Shown here piece after piece: positions 18,321-27,828 of a stretch of DNA of 64,000 bases. Origin of the DNA: Croceibacter atlanticus HTCC2559. Its GTDB lineage: Bacteria > Bacteroidota > Bacteroidia > Flavobacteriales > Flavobacteriaceae. Below the pieces are notes generated by a model. The model was not told the DNA's origin. It ran no database searches and saw nothing but the letters and a program-made list of their open reading frames with translations. Both the position numbers and the translations under genes were made by a program. Numbering within the stretch: position 1 is the first letter of the stretch; each line of letters begins with the position of its first letter. The stretch is from assembly GCF_000196315.1 (NCBI RefSeq), contig NC_014230.1, positions 2,132,501 through 2,196,500 on the forward strand, given 5' to 3'.

Positions 18321-19415
18321 ATGAAAGCCGGAATTGTAGGATTACCAAACGTAGGAAAATCGACATTATTTAATTGTTTGTCTAATGCAAAAGCACAAAG
18401 TGCTAATTTCCCGTTTTGTACCATAGAACCAAATATTGGAGTGGTAAATGTTCCAGATCCTAGACTAAGAAAACTTGAGGAGTTAGTTAATCCTGAGCGT
18501 GTAATGCCTGCAACTGTTGATATTGTAGATATTGCTGGTCTTGTAAAAGGCGCTAGTAAAGGTGAAGGCTTAGGAAACCAGTTTTTAGGTAATATACGTG
18601 AGACAGATGCTATTTTGCATGTGTTGCGTTGTTTTGATGATGGTAACGTTGTACACGTAGATGGTAGTGTAGACCCAATTAGAGATAAGGAAACAATTGA
18701 TATTGAGCTACAGCTTAAAGATCTTGAAACTGCAGAAAAGAAACTTGAGAAAGTTAAAAGAGCTGCACGCACAGGTAATAAAGAAGCCCAAAAAGAAGAC
18801 AGTATTTTAAATACTATAAAATCTAATTTAGAGCAAGGTATCTCTGTTCGAGCTATAGAGTTTTCTGAAGAGGACTATGAGGAATTTGTAAAGCCATTAC
18901 AGTTTATTACAGACAAACCAGTAATGTATGTTTGTAATGTAGATGAGGCTTCAGCAAACTCTGGAAATGCTTATGTAGACAAAGTAAAAGAAGCGGTTAA
19001 AGATGAAAATGCAGAAGTGTTAGTTCTTGCCGTAGGTATTGAAGCAGATATAGCAGAGCTTGATGATTTTGAAGAACGCGAAATGTTTTTAGCAGATATA
19101 GGTTTAGATGAGCCAGGTTCTGCAAAATTAATTCGTGCAGCATATAAGCTCTTAAATCAACAAACGTATTTTACTGCTGGTAAAAAAGAGGTAAGAGCTT
19201 GGACAGTTAAAGTTGGAGCATCTGCACCACAAGCGGCAGGTGTTATACATACAGATTTTGAGAAAGGTTTCATTAGAGCTGAAGTTATAAAGTATGAAGA
19301 CTTTGTAAGTTATGGTAGTGAAGCCAAAGTAAAAGAAGCAGGTAAATTAGGTGTAGAAGGTAAAAACTATATTGTACAAGATGGTGATGTCATGCACTTC
19401 TTGTTTAATGTATAA
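18321..19415 (+). CDS. ychF: YchF/OLA1-type P-loop ATPase
   Basis: 364 residues from the ATG at 18321 (MKAGIVGLPNVGKST). A longer frame from 18294 would begin at the promoter -7 element and is rejected. G1 motif GLPNVGKS is at residues 7-14, the G3-like DIAGLVKGA at about 66-74 and the NVDE motif in place of the GTPase NKxD, which is why YchF prefers ATP. The C-terminal TGS-like domain ends GDVMHFLFNV, as expected. YchF associates with ribosomes and takes part in redox and stress responses. It is convergent with the DEAD-box helicase, with a shared terminator between them. Confidence 0.96.
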   Translation: MKAGIVGLPNVGKSTLFNCLSNAKAQSANFPFCTIEPNIGVVNVPDPRLRKLEELVNPERVMPATVDIVDIAGLVKGASKGEGLGNQFLGNIRETDAILHVLRCFDDGNVVHVDGSVDPIRDKETIDIELQLKDLETAEKKLEKVKRAARTGNKEAQKEDSILNTIKSNLEQGISVRAIEFSEEDYEEFVKPLQFITDKPVMYVCNVDEASANSGNAYVDKVKEAVKDENAEVLVLAVGIEADIAELDDFEEREMFLADIGLDEPGSAKLIRAAYKLLNQQTYFTAGKKEVRAWTVKVGASAPQAAGVIHTDFEKGFIRAEVIKYEDFVSYGSEAKVKEAGKLGVEGKNYIVQDGDVMHFLFNV

Positions 19416-19436
19416 ATCTGAAGACTTTTAATTATA

Positions 19437-19471
19437 AAAAAATCCCCAAGTTTTATAGCTTGGGGATTTTT
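19437..19471. terminator. Bidirectional terminator between ychF and the helicase gene
   Basis: Stem AAATCCCCAAG / CTTGGGGATTT (11 bp, perfect) with an A-tract before and a T-tract after, so it can act for both convergent genes. Confidence 0.92.
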
Positions 19472-19482
19472 GTTTTAAGTAT

Positions 19483-20820
19483 TTATTTACCTTTTCTCTT
19501 TTGACCTCGAGTTTTTGGCTTTTTATATTTCTTCTCAATCTTACGTTTGTAAGAACCACCTTCATTACGCTTTCTGTTTTTGTCCTTTTTTTCGTGAAAT
19601 GCTTTACCTTTTGAAGGTTCCTTCTTTAGAGGATTATATATTTCTACAGGTTTTTGTTGTTCTTCTGGAGCAAGCTCTTTAGAAATTTCAACATCATTAG
19701 TCATCTCTATAGTGTCAACCTTAGTTTCCATAAGTTCCTCTATGGTTTTAAGCCATTCTACCTCACTTTCTGAAGTAAGAACTAATGCAGTACCTTTTTT
19801 CTCAGCTCTACCAGTACGACCTATCCTATGCAGATAATTTTCTGGATAGCTTGGTGTATCCATATTAATAACGTGAGAGATATCATCTATATCTAAACCA
19901 CGTGCCATAACATCTGTAGCAATCATGATACGATGTTCACCTGTTTCAAAAGCTTCAATACTATTAAGTCTATAATTTTGAGTCTTATTAGAGTGAATAA
20001 CACTAGCTTGATCTGGGAATGTCTTGTCCACAACAGCAAATAAACGGTCTGCAATACGTTTATTAGGAACAAATATTAATGTCTTTTCGTATGTTTCAAC
20101 ATCTTCTAAAAGATGAATAATTAGATTTTGCTTTGTGTAGTAATTAGGAACATTATAACGATATTGTTGTATGTTAACTAATGGTGTTCCACTTTTTGCA
20201 ACAGATATTTTTATAGGATTATTAAAGAATTCAGAAATCATAGAAGAGACTTCATCTGTCATAGTAGCAGAAAACAATATGTTTTGATGCTTTTTAGGAA
20301 GTATATCTAAAATGTTAACTAGCTGAAATCTAAATCCGAGGTCTAACATAACATCAACCTCATCAATCACAAGTTTCTGTATGTTTTTTAGTTGTAGTAC
20401 GTGGCTAACAGCAAGGTCATACAATCTACCTGGCGTAGCTACAAGAACATCACACCCTTCAACTACAGCTTTTTTCTGTGTATTAATATTTGTACCACCA
20501 TAAACACCTAAAATACGCATATCATTAAGTGTACAAAGTTTTTCAATTTCTGAAACTACTTGTACAACAAGTTCACGCGTAGGAACAATTATTAAAGCTC
20601 TAGGATTTACTTGTCTAGAATAGGGTAGTAGTCTTAGGACAGGTAATGCATAAGCATAGGTTTTACCAGTTCCTGTTTGGGCAATACCAACAACATCTCT
20701 ACCAGACATGATTACAGGAAATGATTCTTCCTGTATTGGAGTAGGATGTACGATACCTAATTCATCTAAAGCTTTCTGTAAAGAAGGAGATAGGTTTAAG
20801 TCTTTAAAAGTAGTGGACAC
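19483..20820 (-). CDS. DEAD-box-family ATP-dependent RNA helicase
   Basis: 445 residues. The Q motif region (HPTPIQEESFP) precedes motif I AQTGTGKT (47-54). PTRELVVQ (Ia), a motif II that reads DEVD rather than DEAD (in VIDEVDVMLD), SAT in LFSATM (III), and the C-terminal HRIGRTGR (VI) follow. The last 60 residues are very lysine/arginine-rich, a typical RNA-binding tail. Such proteins unwind short RNA duplexes in ribosome assembly and cold adaptation. It is monocistronic and convergent with ychF. The V-for-A change in motif II is conservative and does not by itself suggest loss of activity. Confidence 0.93.
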   Translation of the reverse strand: MSTTFKDLNLSPSLQKALDELGIVHPTPIQEESFPVIMSGRDVVGIAQTGTGKTYAYALPVLRLLPYSRQVNPRALIIVPTRELVVQVVSEIEKLCTLNDMRILGVYGGTNINTQKKAVVEGCDVLVATPGRLYDLAVSHVLQLKNIQKLVIDEVDVMLDLGFRFQLVNILDILPKKHQNILFSATMTDEVSSMISEFFNNPIKISVAKSGTPLVNIQQYRYNVPNYYTKQNLIIHLLEDVETYEKTLIFVPNKRIADRLFAVVDKTFPDQASVIHSNKTQNYRLNSIEAFETGEHRIMIATDVMARGLDIDDISHVINMDTPSYPENYLHRIGRTGRAEKKGTALVLTSESEVEWLKTIEELMETKVDTIEMTNDVEISKELAPEEQQKPVEIYNPLKKEPSKGKAFHEKKDKNRKRNEGGSYKRKIEKKYKKPKTRGQKRKGK

Positions 20821-20859
20821 AGTTATATAATTTTACGGTGCAAAGGTACTATAAAGCAA

Positions 20860-22251
20860 TTAGTTTATCTTTTTAATCTTTAGGTAACTTGAATCGCCAA
20901 AATTATTGAAGTTTGAATTATTGTTGCCGTCTGCAACAACAATAAAATCTATATATCCAGTTGTAGCAGTTATCTCAAAAACAGCTATTTGTGGTATGCT
21001 ACCTTGAGACGTGTTGGAGTTTGGACTCGTTAATGCAGCAGTAGTGCCTTCATTAGTGTTGTTTAAACGCATTATATAACTTAAAGTAGATGTTTGATTA
21101 TTCGGTCTAATATTAGATTCAACTTCGTATACACCTCGTGGTAAGGTTAATCTTCTATTAGATGTATTATAAGATGAACCAGTAATATTATTAAAAGATT
21201 CTTGACTAAAATTAAATGCAGTATTTACATTACCTATGGTTGTAGGATTCGTTCTCAACATTATTTGTGTAGTATTCTCAGTAAGCAACTGTTTCCATGA
21301 AGAGGCGTTATTATCCCAATACAGGAAACCTTCACTATAATTATTATCCTCTTGGGTAAGATAAATGAGCATACTATGCTGCGCAGCACCAGGATTTGTA
21401 TTAGGTAGTGCATTTAAACGAGGTATAAGAATCCCATCTGTTTCTTTTGGAGTATTTGCATTTACTGGGTTAACATCTAAAATAGCATCTGGTTCTAACT
21501 TGTTGAGACCTAAATCTCCATCTTCTCTAATAGACATTCTTACTTGTTGAGAAACGCTTCCAATAGGTGTTGTATTAACCACAAATCTTGAAGGAGTACT
21601 ATTGTCTGATGCAGAACCATCTAAATACAGTCTAAAACCACCTACTTCTGTAATTTGGTCACCATCGTGAGTTTTAAAGATTACAGAACCAATCTCACCA
21701 TTTGCAGCTAAGGTATTTGGCGCATCTAAACTACCACCAGTATTATAAAATATTAAATTTGGCGGATTAGTATTTGCACTTGTAATTTGAAAATCATTAT
21801 CGCCAGGACCTTTAAATTCAAACCGTTCAACTGGTGTATCCGTGCCTATTCCAATACGACCATCATCTGTAAACACCATTCGAGTACCATTAGCATCTGC
21901 TTGTTTAGCATAAATTAATTGTTGCCCTAATGCATTCTCTCCATCTAACCACTCACCACCAAAAGGAATCCAGTCTGGAATATCATTATCCCAAAAATAG
22001 AAACCTTTAGTATCATTACCATCTGTCTGTGATAAAAAGACGATCATACCATCTTGTGAAATACCAGGATTTACATCAGGAAACTTCTCAAGTCTCGGTA
22101 TTAGTAAACCATCTGTTTCAGTTGGGTTAGCCGTACTAGATGCTGAAATATCTAATATACTTTGAGGATTTATATTACCAATTCCTACTTGACTAAAGCT
22201 ATTGTCTGCTATAAAGCATAACAAAACAATATAAATATAATTTTTAATCAT
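20860..22251 (-). CDS. Exported protein with duplicated tail-fibre-like repeats
   Basis: 463 residues with a signal peptide (about 1-20, ending NSFSQ). A module of about 65 residues occurs twice (about 28-95 and 261-325). Each copy has ILD-(x)n-TETDG or KETDG, LIPRL, a stretch ending in NPG, MIVFL or MLIYL, then FYFWDN or FLYWDN followed by a W. Between them is a GIGT-type segment (IGIGTDTPVERF) as found in surface and tail-fibre-like proteins. The C-terminal ~130 residues look like a jelly-roll (C1q/TNF-like) fold. No T9SS signal is visible. Not part of a prophage: the neighbours are housekeeping genes. A surface or adhesion role is inference. Confidence 0.75.
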   Translation of the reverse strand: MIKNYIYIVLLCFIADNSFSQVGIGNINPQSILDISASSTANPTETDGLLIPRLEKFPDVNPGISQDGMIVFLSQTDGNDTKGFYFWDNDIPDWIPFGGEWLDGENALGQQLIYAKQADANGTRMVFTDDGRIGIGTDTPVERFEFKGPGDNDFQITSANTNPPNLIFYNTGGSLDAPNTLAANGEIGSVIFKTHDGDQITEVGGFRLYLDGSASDNSTPSRFVVNTTPIGSVSQQVRMSIREDGDLGLNKLEPDAILDVNPVNANTPKETDGILIPRLNALPNTNPGAAQHSMLIYLTQEDNNYSEGFLYWDNNASSWKQLLTENTTQIMLRTNPTTIGNVNTAFNFSQESFNNITGSSYNTSNRRLTLPRGVYEVESNIRPNNQTSTLSYIMRLNNTNEGTTAALTSPNSNTSQGSIPQIAVFEITATTGYIDFIVVADGNNNSNFNNFGDSSYLKIKKIN

Positions 22252-22441
22252 AAAGCAACTTGGTATTTGGTTGATAGTAAGTTGATTAATTAAGATTTAA
22301 AGATACCAATAAGATGTTAATATAGTGTTAAAAATTAAGATTTTATTAAGATTTTCAGATAGCTCATTTAGTTTAATGTTATTACATAATTCATATTTAA
22401 TTTATTTTGCTTACCAATTAAAAATGCCATTTCTTTATCTA

Positions 22442-22984
22442 ATGAAAAAGATTCTTTGCTTTGCAGGCTCAAATAGCCGTCATTCTATTAATACCATATT
22501 AGTAAATTATGTAGCTAATAAAATTATAGATCACGAGGTTAAAATTATCTCATTATTAGATTATGAATTACCTATGTATAGTCTGGACTTAGAGAATGAG
22601 CGTAGTTTCTCAGCAGATTTACAAGTTTTACGTAATATAATAAAAGATCATGATGCTCTTATTATTTCAGTTAATGAGCATAACGGAAGTATATCTGCTT
22701 TTTTTAAAAATCATTTAGATTGGCTATCTAGACTAGATCGTAATTTTCTGGAAGGTAAAAAGGTATTATTAATGAGTACATCACCAGGCGCAAGAGGAGC
22801 AAAGTCTGCTTTGGAGTTTTGCAAATTGGTACTTCCTAGGTTTGGGGCAGAAATTGTTGAGAGCTTTAGCTTCCCATCTTTTCAAGATAACTTCTCAATT
22901 GAGGAAAATAAAATTACAAATGATGTCCTTGAGATGGGACTTAATGATATGTTGAGTACCTTTGAGCATCACATTAATTTATGA
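22442..22984 (+). CDS. NADPH-dependent FMN reductase family protein
   Basis: 180 residues from ATG 22442 (MKKILCFAGSNSRHSINT). The frame is open upstream, but those residues are not flavodoxin-like and no ribosome site is evident. The phosphate-binding loop GSNSRHSIN (about 9-17), the IISVNEHNGSISAFFKNHLDWLSR segment and the LLMSTSPGARGA loop are those of the NAD(P)H:FMN/quinone reductase family (flavodoxin-like fold). Enzymes of this type reduce flavins, quinones or azo compounds. It lies 3 bp before pabB and is probably co-transcribed. Confidence 0.88.
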   Translation: MKKILCFAGSNSRHSINTILVNYVANKIIDHEVKIISLLDYELPMYSLDLENERSFSADLQVLRNIIKDHDALIISVNEHNGSISAFFKNHLDWLSRLDRNFLEGKKVLLMSTSPGARGAKSALEFCKLVLPRFGAEIVESFSFPSFQDNFSIEENKITNDVLEMGLNDMLSTFEHHINL

Positions 22985-22987
22985 TCC

Positions 22988-24280
22988 TTGCGTGTAAATA
23001 AAACCTTTACTCTTAAGAACACTTCTCATTTTAAACAACAACTTCTTCAATGGTCTCAAGAGTTTAATGAGGTTGTTTGGTTAGACTCTAATCTGCATAC
23101 TCAAGCATACTCAGAATATGATGCTATTTTAGCTGTAGATGGTTTTACGGTATTAAAAACAGATGCACAAAATGCTTTCGAAGACCTTAAGACATATCAA
23201 TCTACTACTAAAGATTGGCTCTTTGGCTATTTATCTTATGACTTAAAAAATGACACAGAGCTTCTTACCTCTAATAATTTTGATGGCTTAAATTTTCCAG
23301 ATCTTTATTTTTTTCAACCTAAAAAATTATGGTTGTTAAAGGATAATATTTTAGAAGCACACTATCTAGCAATGGTAGATGATGAGATAGATGAAGATTT
23401 TAATACTATTAATACGCTTCAGCTATTTGAGGAAGTATCATCTAACACATTAAAAATTAAATTAAGAACCTCAAAAGATGATTACTTTAAAAAGCTAAAT
23501 AACATTTTAGAGCATATTCATAGAGGAGATATTTATGAAGCTAATTTTTGCCAGGAGTTTTACACGTCTGGACATATAACACCATTAGCAACCTATAAAC
23601 GTTTAAATGTTATTTCAAAGCCGCCATTTGCAAGCTTTGTAAAGTTGTTTAATAATTATGCCTTATGTGCGTCTCCAGAGCGATATTTAAAAAAATCAAA
23701 AACTACAGTTGTAAGTCAGCCAATAAAAGGAACTTCTAAACGGTCTAAGGATAAGAATAAGGATAATGCTCTAAAAAAAGCATTAGAAAACGATCCCAAA
23801 GAGCGTTCTGAAAATATTATGATTGTAGATTTGGTTAGAAATGATCTATCTAAAACTGCAAGTAAAGGATCTGTGACAGTACAAGAACTTTGCAAAGTTT
23901 ATACGTTTGAGCAGGTACATCAACTAATTTCTACAGTTACATCTCAAGTAAGTGACAGTTTATCTCCAATTGATGTTTTACAAAGTACATTTCCTATGGG
24001 CAGTATGACAGGAGCACCAAAGGTAAGTGCCATGAAAATTATTGAAGAATATGAAGACGCTAAACGTGGTTTATACAGTGGTGCTATAGGTTACATAACT
24101 CCTAACGGTGATTTTGATTTTAATGTAGTCATTAGAAGTATACTATACAATGCAGAAAAAGCCTACATTTCTTATTCTGTTGGTGGTGCCATTACTGCCA
24201 ACTCAATACCAGAAAAAGAATATGAAGAATGTCTTATAAAAGCAAAAGCTATGCGAGAAGCCTTACTAAACAACGCATAA
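22988..24280 (+). CDS. pabB: Aminodeoxychorismate synthase component I
   Basis: 430 residues in the chorismate-binding enzyme family. The motif PIKGT (about residue 240) carries the lysine that marks PabB rather than the alanine of TrpE. Also visible are the FPMGSMTGAPK and GLYSGAIGY segments of the active site and the IVDLVRNDL motif. The product, 4-amino-4-deoxychorismate, leads to folate. The only usable start near the conserved N-terminus is TTG at 22988: an in-frame TGA lies just upstream, and the next in-frame methionine is more than 100 residues in. No pabA or pabC is adjacent. Confidence 0.92.
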   Translation: MRVNKTFTLKNTSHFKQQLLQWSQEFNEVVWLDSNLHTQAYSEYDAILAVDGFTVLKTDAQNAFEDLKTYQSTTKDWLFGYLSYDLKNDTELLTSNNFDGLNFPDLYFFQPKKLWLLKDNILEAHYLAMVDDEIDEDFNTINTLQLFEEVSSNTLKIKLRTSKDDYFKKLNNILEHIHRGDIYEANFCQEFYTSGHITPLATYKRLNVISKPPFASFVKLFNNYALCASPERYLKKSKTTVVSQPIKGTSKRSKDKNKDNALKKALENDPKERSENIMIVDLVRNDLSKTASKGSVTVQELCKVYTFEQVHQLISTVTSQVSDSLSPIDVLQSTFPMGSMTGAPKVSAMKIIEEYEDAKRGLYSGAIGYITPNGDFDFNVVIRSILYNAEKAYISYSVGGAITANSIPEKEYEECLIKAKAMREALLNNA

Positions 24281-24284
24281 ATTG

Positions 24285-24292
24285 TATTTTTG
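24285..24292 (+). promoter_or_regulatory. Possible -7 element upstream of tilS
   Basis: TATTTTTG matches TANNTTTG and sits 17 bp before the tilS start, but the expected TTG 19 bases upstream is absent. It may give tilS its own transcription apart from pabB. Confidence 0.35.
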
Positions 24293-24309
24293 CACTTTAA
24301 TTTTCAAAC

Positions 24310-25620
24310 GTGTTACAAGCCTTTAAATCTCATATAAATACTACGTTTCCCAAACTTAACTCCAATAAATTACTTTTGGCTGTAAGCGGTGGTTTAGATA
24401 GTATGGTGTTATTACATCTCTGTAAAGCTTCAGGTTTAAATATAGCTATCGCACACTGTAATTTTAATTTGCGAGGCAAAGAAAGCGATGCAGATACACT
24501 ATTGGTTAAGGAAGAGGCAGACAGATTGCAAATTACTTGTCACGTAGAGCATTTTAATACAGAATCATACGCTGCGGATATTAAGGTATCCATTCAAATT
24601 GCTGCAAGAGAACTACGTTACCAATGGTTTGACGAAGTAATTAAAGAATTTGATTATAATTATGTTTTAACAGCGCATCATTTAAATGATGATGTAGAAA
24701 CATTTATTATCAACCTTACAAGAGGTACTGGTTTAGACGGTCTTTCTGGAATACCAAAGGTTAACAACACTATAATTAGACCCTTATTACCGTTTTCAAG
24801 AGAAGAGATACATACCTATGCTTTAGCTGAAAAAATTATTTGGAGAGAAGATGCTAGCAATGCATCAGATAAATATTTGAGAAACTCGATAAGACATCAT
24901 ATAATTCCAAAACTTGAAGATTTAAACCCTGTATTTCTAGACAATTTTAAGCGCACACAACATCATTTACAGCAGTCCTCAAAACTGATAGAAGATTATA
25001 CCAATGTGTTATTTAAAACTCTGGTAACACATACAGATAAAGGTTTTTCTATTTCTTTGACTAAGCTTAATGATTTTGAAAACCACGATGCAATTCTATA
25101 CCAACTTTTAAAAGCATTTAAATTTAAAGATTGGAGTAGTGTGTACGCACTTAAAGACGCACAGTCTGGCAAGCAAATCTTTTCTGAAACACATAGGTTA
25201 ATTAAACACCAAAATGCGTTATTGCTTTCTGTGAATGAAGCATTACATTCAGAAACTGTTACCGTTGAAGCTGAAGCTAAAATGGTGTCATTTCCTTTAG
25301 GTACTTTAGAGTTTAATAAGGTTGAAGCCTTAGCTAAACTTAAAAAACATATTGCCTATGTTGATGCAGATGCGTTGCAATATCCGTTAACCATTAGACG
25401 TTGGCAAGCAGGAGATAATTTTCAGCCATTTGGTATGAAAGGAAAAAAGAAGCTTAGCGACTTCTTTAAAGACGAAAAGTTATCTTTGCCACAAAAGGAA
25501 AATTCCTACGTATTAACTAGTAACAATCGTATTGTTTGGGTGATTGGTCACCGTATAGATCACCGCTTCAGAATAACAAAACTAACAAAACAAATAACTC
25601 AAATTGTATGGCATTTTTAA
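24310..25620 (+). CDS. tilS: tRNA(Ile)-lysidine synthetase
   Basis: 436 residues starting with GTG (MLQAFKSH). The PP-loop SGGLDS is at residues 26-31. The family patterns [14 protein letters not shown] and [14 protein letters not shown] and the ILRN-like [13 protein letters not shown] follow. A C-terminal TilS substrate-binding domain ends at 436. TilS attaches lysine to C34 of tRNA-Ile(CAU), turning its decoding from AUG to AUA; it is essential. The last 13 bp overlap the start of the DsbD-like gene, so the two are coupled. Confidence 0.95.
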   Translation: MLQAFKSHINTTFPKLNSNKLLLAVSGGLDSMVLLHLCKASGLNIAIAHCNFNLRGKESDADTLLVKEEADRLQITCHVEHFNTESYAADIKVSIQIAARELRYQWFDEVIKEFDYNYVLTAHHLNDDVETFIINLTRGTGLDGLSGIPKVNNTIIRPLLPFSREEIHTYALAEKIIWREDASNASDKYLRNSIRHHIIPKLEDLNPVFLDNFKRTQHHLQQSSKLIEDYTNVLFKTLVTHTDKGFSISLTKLNDFENHDAILYQLLKAFKFKDWSSVYALKDAQSGKQIFSETHRLIKHQNALLLSVNEALHSETVTVEAEAKMVSFPLGTLEFNKVEALAKLKKHIAYVDADALQYPLTIRRWQAGDNFQPFGMKGKKKLSDFFKDEKLSLPQKENSYVLTSNNRIVWVIGHRIDHRFRITKLTKQITQIVWHF

Positions 25621-27599
25621 AGAACGGCCTTCTATTTTTATTTTTCTTAGTATCTGTGTCTACTCAGGCACAATTTGGAAACACAGAAATTTTTGAACCT
25701 GTAGAGTGGAGTACCTCTATTTCTAAAAAAGGAGATATTTATGAGGTAAGTATAAAAGCTATCATAGATGAAGGCTGGCATTTGTATTCACAAAACGAGG
25801 TAGAAGCTGGCGGACCAATCCCTACTGAATTTAGTTTTCCCAACGCAGACGGAAACTTTGAAGTTCTATATTCAACTAAAGAACCTGAAGGAAAAGAGTT
25901 ATTTGATCCAGTCTTCGAAATGGATATTAAATATTTTGAAGATGAGGTGACATTTACTCAAGATATTAAATTTATCAACTCACCTATTGCTGTTGAGGCT
26001 GAGGTGTTTTTTATGGTTTGTGATGACGAGCGTTGCCTTGCGCCACAATCTGTGCCTTTTGTTATAACCTTAGATGGCAGTAAAGCTAATACACCAATAG
26101 GCAACGTTTCTCCAGAAGATATCGCCAAGTCTGAAGCATTAGATATAGATGTAAAAGGATTTGAAAACTATGAAGCAGAAGACACAGAAGAAAGTAGTAA
26201 CCTTACCATTTTCTTTTTAGGTTTTATAGGCGGTTTAATAGCATTGTTAACACCTTGTGTATTTCCAATGATACCATTAACCGTATCATTCTTTACAAAA
26301 GGTGCAAAAAATAGAAAACAAGGTTTAACTAACGCAATACTTTATGGCTTATTTATTTTTGTCATCTACTTATTGCTAAGTATACCATTTCACTTATTAG
26401 ATTCATTAGATCCAGAGATACTCAACAATATTTCAACCAATGTAACGCTCAACGTTATATTCTTTATCATATTTATAGTATTTGCACTATCATTCTTTGG
26501 CTATTTTGAATTAACACTGCCGCAGTCTTGGAGTGCAAAAATGGACGATAAGGCTAATAGTGTTGGTGGTATCATAGGTATTTTCTTTATGGCCTTAACC
26601 TTAGCTATAGTATCGTTTTCTTGTACAGGACCAATATTAGGATCTCTCTTAGGCGGTTCTTTAACAAGTGATGGTGGAGCAATGCAACTTACATTTGGAA
26701 TGGGTGGCTTTGGTTTAGCTTTAGCGTTACCGTTTGCGCTTTTTGCATTATTCCCAAATTGGCTAAACTCATTACCAAAAAGTGGTGGATGGCTTAATAC
26801 CGTAAAAGTTGTACTAGGTTTTATTGAGGTGGCATTGGCATTTAAATTCTTGTCTAACGCAGATCTTGTTCAACATTGGGGTATCTTAAAACGAGAAATA
26901 TTTATAGGAATCTGGATAATAGTTGCTATTGGTTTAGCATTGTATTTATTTGGTATTATTCGCTTTCCTCACGATGGTCCTAAGAAAAGGCCTCATAAAA
27001 CAAGAATAGGATTAGGAATATTAACATTGCTTTTTGCAATGTACTTATTGCCTGGATTAACCAATACGGCATATGCTAATCTTAAACTGTTAAGTGGTTT
27101 TCCACCACCATTGTTTTATAGTATTTATAATAAAGAAACAGAAGGTCCTTTAGGTTTAGAAGCTTTTAAAGATTTTGAAGAAGGCCTTGCTCAGGCACGC
27201 ATTACTAACAAACCAATATTGTTAGATTTTACAGGTTGGGCTTGTGTAAACTGTCGAAAGATGGAAGAGCAAGTTTGGAGTATTCCTCAAGTATATGATC
27301 ATATTAAAAATGATTATATCTTAATTTCCTTATATGTTGATGATGATAAAGAATTGGAAGCTTCAGAGCAGTTTAAATACATTAAACCAAATGGAAGCTT
27401 AAAGACAATTAAAACTATCGGAAATAAATGGGCTACCTTTCAAACACTTAACTTCAAAAACAACTCACAACCTTACTATGTGTTGTTAGATGGTGATTTA
27501 AATTTACTTAATAAACCAGTAGGATATACACCAAATGGGACAGAATTTGAAGCTTGGTTGGCAGAAGGACTTAAAACCTTTAATGAGAATTCTAAATAA
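25608..27599 (+). CDS. dsbD: DsbD-like thiol:disulfide interchange protein
   Basis: 663 residues from ATG 25608, inside the tilS end. Order of domains: a signal peptide (to about 23), a DsbD-alpha-like immunoglobulin domain with a cysteine pair (CDDERC, about 142-147), a CcdA-type eight-helix membrane region with the paired cysteines in LLTPCVFP and SFSCTGP, and a C-terminal thioredoxin domain with the CVNC motif (C546 and C549). The protein carries reducing power from cytoplasmic thioredoxin to periplasmic proteins such as apocytochromes c, which fits the System II gene at 9665. A longer frame into tilS is not supported by a signal peptide. Confidence 0.93.
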   Translation: MAFLKNGLLFLFFLVSVSTQAQFGNTEIFEPVEWSTSISKKGDIYEVSIKAIIDEGWHLYSQNEVEAGGPIPTEFSFPNADGNFEVLYSTKEPEGKELFDPVFEMDIKYFEDEVTFTQDIKFINSPIAVEAEVFFMVCDDERCLAPQSVPFVITLDGSKANTPIGNVSPEDIAKSEALDIDVKGFENYEAEDTEESSNLTIFFLGFIGGLIALLTPCVFPMIPLTVSFFTKGAKNRKQGLTNAILYGLFIFVIYLLLSIPFHLLDSLDPEILNNISTNVTLNVIFFIIFIVFALSFFGYFELTLPQSWSAKMDDKANSVGGIIGIFFMALTLAIVSFSCTGPILGSLLGGSLTSDGGAMQLTFGMGGFGLALALPFALFALFPNWLNSLPKSGGWLNTVKVVLGFIEVALAFKFLSNADLVQHWGILKREIFIGIWIIVAIGLALYLFGIIRFPHDGPKKRPHKTRIGLGILTLLFAMYLLPGLTNTAYANLKLLSGFPPPLFYSIYNKETEGPLGLEAFKDFEEGLAQARITNKPILLDFTGWACVNCRKMEEQVWSIPQVYDHIKNDYILISLYVDDDKELEASEQFKYIKPNGSLKTIKTIGNKWATFQTLNFKNNSQPYYVLLDGDLNLLNKPVGYTPNGTEFEAWLAEGLKTFNENSK

Positions 27600-27635
27600 T
27601 TTAGTTGAACCTTAATAGTAAAAAAAGAAGTGTTT

Positions 27636-27758
27636 ATGACTGATAAAAAGAACCCTAATAAAGATCACGACAAACAACGTGATATGGATGAAAAGCGTAA
27701 GAACTTAGATCATCAAGATAAGCAAGAACAAAAAGACCGTGAGCAAAAGAAAAAGTAA
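27636..27758 (+). CDS. 40-residue, highly charged small protein
   Basis: The frame ATG (27636) to TAA (27758) encodes 40 residues, of which more than half are Lys, Arg, Asp, Glu, Gln or His, with no hydrophobic core (begins MTDKKNPNKDHDKQ, ends EQKKK). It has an A-rich leader (AAAAAAGAAG) 8-15 bases before the ATG and is followed at once by a strong terminator, as a real gene would be. Composition suggests an intrinsically disordered protein. I do not know a family. It may be read through from dsbD, 36 bp upstream. Confidence 0.5.
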   Translation: MTDKKNPNKDHDKQRDMDEKRKNLDHQDKQEQKDREQKKK

Positions 27759-27774
27759 TTGGTCTTAGATATAA

Positions 27775-27809
27775 AAAAAGCCTTTCAGAATTTCTCTGAA
27801 AGGCTTTTT
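27775..27809. terminator. Bidirectional terminator between the small ORF and clpB
   Basis: Perfect 14-bp stem AAAAAGCCTTTCAG / CTGAAAGGCTTTTT with a 7-base loop; A-tract before, T-tract after. Confidence 0.93.
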
Positions 27810-27828
27810 AAATTTAATTGATACAATC

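Noticed and set aside
20860-22251. Prophage remnant because of tail-fibre-like modules
   Set aside because: No other phage genes, integrase or attachment sites nearby; the gene has a normal signal peptide and sits among housekeeping genes.
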